From Mesorhizobium sp. (lineage in GTDB: Bacteria > Pseudomonadota > Alphaproteobacteria > Rhizobiales > Rhizobiaceae): 64,000 nucleotides of DNA. The notes under the pieces are model-generated. The model was not told where the DNA came from. It saw only the letters and a list, made by a program, of their open reading frames with translations, and did not search any database. Within the stretch, counting starts at the first letter, position 1. Every line of letters starts with the position of its first letter. This document shows, piece by piece, positions 62,131 to 64,000 of this stretch. The stretch is taken from the NCBI RefSeq assembly GCF_004963255.1, contig NZ_SUGA01000006.1, positions 102,986 through 166,985 of the forward strand, given 5' to 3'. The position numbers were made by a program, and so were the translations under genes.

Positions 62131-62868
62131 CTAGCGATCATAACCCACTATCGCCCCGAAGGCGTAGTGACGCAGCCTGAGCGCCGCGATCAGAGCCGTC
62201 AGCTTCGTCTTGCCGTCGAAAGCGTCCTGGAACATCTCGTCATGCATAAGCAGGATCAGCTTGTTCGGCCTGGCGAAATGGCCGTAACCGAACAGATGGT
62301 CGATCTCGCTGACAAGATGGTCGACGCTCTGAACCGGCTTGCCGCTGTCCTCATGCACCCACTCGTGATCCCAGCCGTAAAGCCAGAAGCCCGATGCCGC
62401 GACGAATTCGTAGTCCGGATCCTCGCGGCCGGCCTCGGCCGGTCCGAGCGAATTGTCGTCCTTCGAGTAATTGGGCAGCCGGAACACGTCGCGTCCGGGC
62501 AGCCGCGCATGCACGGCCGGCTTCAGCCCGAGCACAACATTGGCCTTCAGCATGTCGGCGACCACGCCTTCGGTGTCGCCGTAGAAATGCCGGTAGTGAT
62601 TATAGGCATGGCTGTAGCTGTGGTTGCCGATCGTCACAAGCGGCATCGATTTCGCCCGCTGCAACAACGCCCGGTTGGTAGCGTCGGCCTCGGCATGCAT
62701 GCCGACCATGAACAAAGTTGCGGGCACCTGCTCGGCCTGCAGCACGTCGAGGATGTTGGCTGTACCGTTCAGCGGACCGTCATCGAAAGTGAGGTAAATG
62801 ATGCGATCGGCGGCCGAGGCGGGCGATGCGACAAGCAGCAGGAACGGCAGGATATAACGAAGCGGCAT
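62131..62868 (-). CDS. Secreted polysaccharide deacetylase family protein
   Basis: 245 residues. Signal peptide 'MPLRYILPFLLLVASPASAA'. NodB-homology motifs: 'IIYLTFDDGPLNGT' (catalytic Asp and metal-binding Asp), 'GNHSYSHAY' (metal-binding His-x3-His), and later 'LILLMHDEMFQDA' (His). It should remove acetyl groups from a polysaccharide outside the inner membrane. An in-frame ATG at 62904 would lengthen the n-region. Tail-to-tail with the MarR gene, 4 bp apart. Confidence 0.8.
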   Translation of the reverse strand: MPLRYILPFLLLVASPASAADRIIYLTFDDGPLNGTANILDVLQAEQVPATLFMVGMHAEADATNRALLQRAKSMPLVTIGNHSYSHAYNHYRHFYGDTEGVVADMLKANVVLGLKPAVHARLPGRDVFRLPNYSKDDNSLGPAEAGREDPDYEFVAASGFWLYGWDHEWVHEDSGKPVQSVDHLVSEIDHLFGYGHFARPNKLILLMHDEMFQDAFDGKTKLTALIAALRLRHYAFGAIVGYDR

Positions 62869-62939
62869 TCGCAAAACCCGGTTGCGGTCACGATAGGCCG
62901 CCATAACGCCCGGTTGTATCAAGCTTGTCGACGGTTGCG

Positions 62940-64000
62940 CTAGCCCAGGCTGCCTTGCAGCACTTTGAGCTTCGCCCTTTTCGGACTGCGCGCCGCCAGC
63001 CATTCGCGCGCCTTGTCCTGCGGCATCGGGAAGGCGATGGAATAGCCCTGCACCTGGTCGCAGCCGATCGCCATCAGGGAGTCGAGCTCGGCCTCGGTCT
63101 CGGCGCCCTCGGCGACGATCGAGATGCCCAGCCCCCTGGCAAGCTCGGTGATGGCGCGCACGATCTTGCTGTTGTCGCCGTTCTCGTTGATGTTCTGAAC
63201 GAAGCGGCGGTCGATCTTCAGCCGATCGATCTCGTTGGGGTTGACGTGGCTCAGCGAAGCATAGCCGGTGCCGAAATCGTCAAGCTCCAGATGCACGCCG
63301 GCGGCGCGGATGTGGCGGAGCTTGGCGGCGATTCCGGTCTTCTCGTCGTCGAGGATGACGGATTCGACGATCTCCAGCGAAAGCTTCTGCGGCGCCAGCC
63401 CGGCGCGCTCCAGCGTGCCGAACAGGAACGCGTCGAAATCAGGCTCGCGCAGCTCGGTGCCCGAGACATTGACGGCAATGCGCCCGAAATCGATGCCGGC
63501 GCGGTCCCATTCGGCGGCCTCGTTGATCGCCTTGCTGATGACGATGCGGCCGACATCCGGCATGAAGCCGCATTTCTCGGCGACGGGAATGAACTCGCCG
63601 GGCGAGATCATGCCGCGCGTGGCGTGGTTCCAGCGCACCAGCGCCTCGATGCCGCTGATCTTGCCGCTGGTCAGCGACACCTGCGGCTGGAAATAGACCT
63701 CGAAGCTCCGGTCGGCGATCGCCGTGCGGATGTCCTGTTCGAGCTGCTTGCGGTAGTCCAGCTCGCGCCGCAACTCCTCCGAGAAGAAGGAGAAATTGCC
63801 GCCGCCAAGCTTCTTGGCCGAATAGAGCGCGAGGTCGGCATGGACGAGCAGGTCCTGCGCATTGTCGGCGTCGACCGGATAGACCGCGATGCCGGCGCTG
63901 GCGCCAGGCATGATGGTCGTGCCCTGGAACGTGATCGGCTCGTTGATTTCGGCAAGGATGCGCTTGGCCAGCGCATGGATGTCCTCGGTGGTGCCGGCCC
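62940..64000 (-). CDS. GGDEF/EAL signalling protein, 5' end outside window
   Basis: The C-terminal part of a cyclic-di-GMP protein; the frame is open to the right edge. The end of a GGDEF domain is visible ('GASAGIAVYPVDADNAQDLL', 'ADLALYSAKK'). A full EAL domain follows: 'ISGIEALVRWNH' (EAL motif), 'AVNVSGTELREPDF', 'LEIVESVIL', 'LDDFGTGYASLSHV', 'KIDRRFV', 'VAEGAETEAEL', 'QGYSIAFPMP'. Residues needed for phosphodiesterase activity (E-A-L, D-D-F-G-T-G, K, E-G-A-E) are present, so it is likely an active phosphodiesterase. Confidence 0.85.
   Translation of the reverse strand, partial: AGTTEDIHALAKRILAEINEPITFQGTTIMPGASAGIAVYPVDADNAQDLLVHADLALYSAKKLGGGNFSFFSEELRRELDYRKQLEQDIRTAIADRSFEVYFQPQVSLTSGKISGIEALVRWNHATRGMISPGEFIPVAEKCGFMPDVGRIVISKAINEAAEWDRAGIDFGRIAVNVSGTELREPDFDAFLFGTLERAGLAPQKLSLEIVESVILDDEKTGIAAKLRHIRAAGVHLELDDFGTGYASLSHVNPNEIDRLKIDRRFVQNINENGDNSKIVRAITELARGLGISIVAEGAETEAELDSLMAIGCDQVQGYSIAFPMPQDKAREWLAARSPKRAKLKVLQGSLG

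Noticed and set aside
1..64000. tRNA genes, rRNA genes, CRISPR arrays, insertion sequences, prophage
   Set aside because: No T-loop-like tRNA cores, no regularly spaced repeats, and no transposase, integrase or phage structural proteins were seen in any frame.

Overview
The window looks like a piece of the chromosome of an alphaproteobacterium of the order Hyphomicrobiales, most probably Mesorhizobium or a close relative. The evidence is the high GC content and strong G/C bias at third codon positions, the two copies of a 45-50 bp GCATGATC...GATCATGC palindrome common in rhizobia, several larger CTCCCC/GGGGAG palindromic repeats, and the protein repertoire (Omp31/Omp25-type porin, 189-residue EF-P, DUF2093, DUF4170, DUF374-WaaA-LpxK, many ABC binding proteins and LysR/LacI/GntR regulators). 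The genus is an inference; no rRNA, tRNA, CRISPR array, IS element or prophage was found.

Layout. 1-3 kb: the 3' part of a repeat-containing surface protein (SdrD-B-like repeats) and a porin made of two tandem barrel units. 3.1-8.5 kb: an AT-richer accessory island with an HNH endonuclease (frameshifted near its end), a TIGR04141/DUF6119-type protein, a HEPN/AbiU2-like protein and a DUF6161-type coiled-coil membrane protein. This resembles a defence island and is the likeliest place for an undescribed system. 8.7-15.3 kb: a sugar operon with LacI regulator, CUT1 binding protein, two permeases and a GH127 beta-L-arabinofuranosidase, with two LacI-type operators in front. 15.3-30.2 kb: housekeeping and miscellaneous genes, including a cardiolipin synthase-EEP hydrolase pair, an SDR with divergent AraC regulator, DUF899, an MFS exporter with its regulator, a secreted phytochelatin-synthase-type peptidase, and divergent efp/epmA.

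30.3-40.6 kb: envelope biogenesis. It holds a methyltransferase-glycosyltransferase fusion, pmbA, cysQ, DUF4170, DUF374 acyltransferase, waaA and lpxK (Kdo/lipid A), a UDP-glucuronate decarboxylase, and a glycosyltransferase split by a frameshift. 40.7-51.5 kb: a tail-anchored Pro/Ala-rich protein, LysR/EamA pair, mutL, a LysR regulator divergent from an MttB-family methyltransferase followed by a Tat-exported family 5 binding protein, two DUF3828-like paralogues, and queF. 51.75-53.8 kb: an Old-Yellow-Enzyme-type demethylase/reductase with an atypical cysteine motif.

53.9-60.9 kb: a compact catabolic cluster. It contains an SDR, a histidinol-dehydrogenase paralogue with altered active-site residues, a zinc alcohol dehydrogenase, a GntR/UTRA regulator and a TauT/SsuABC-type ABC transporter. 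Three near-identical copies of one operator-like sequence lie in front of the SDR gene, the HisD-like gene and the transporter. This organisation fits dihydroxypropanesulfonate (DHPS) or a related C3 polyol/sulfonate as substrate. 61-64 kb: a small membrane protein divergent from a MarR regulator with a perfect palindromic operator, a polysaccharide deacetylase, and a truncated GGDEF/EAL signalling gene running off the window.
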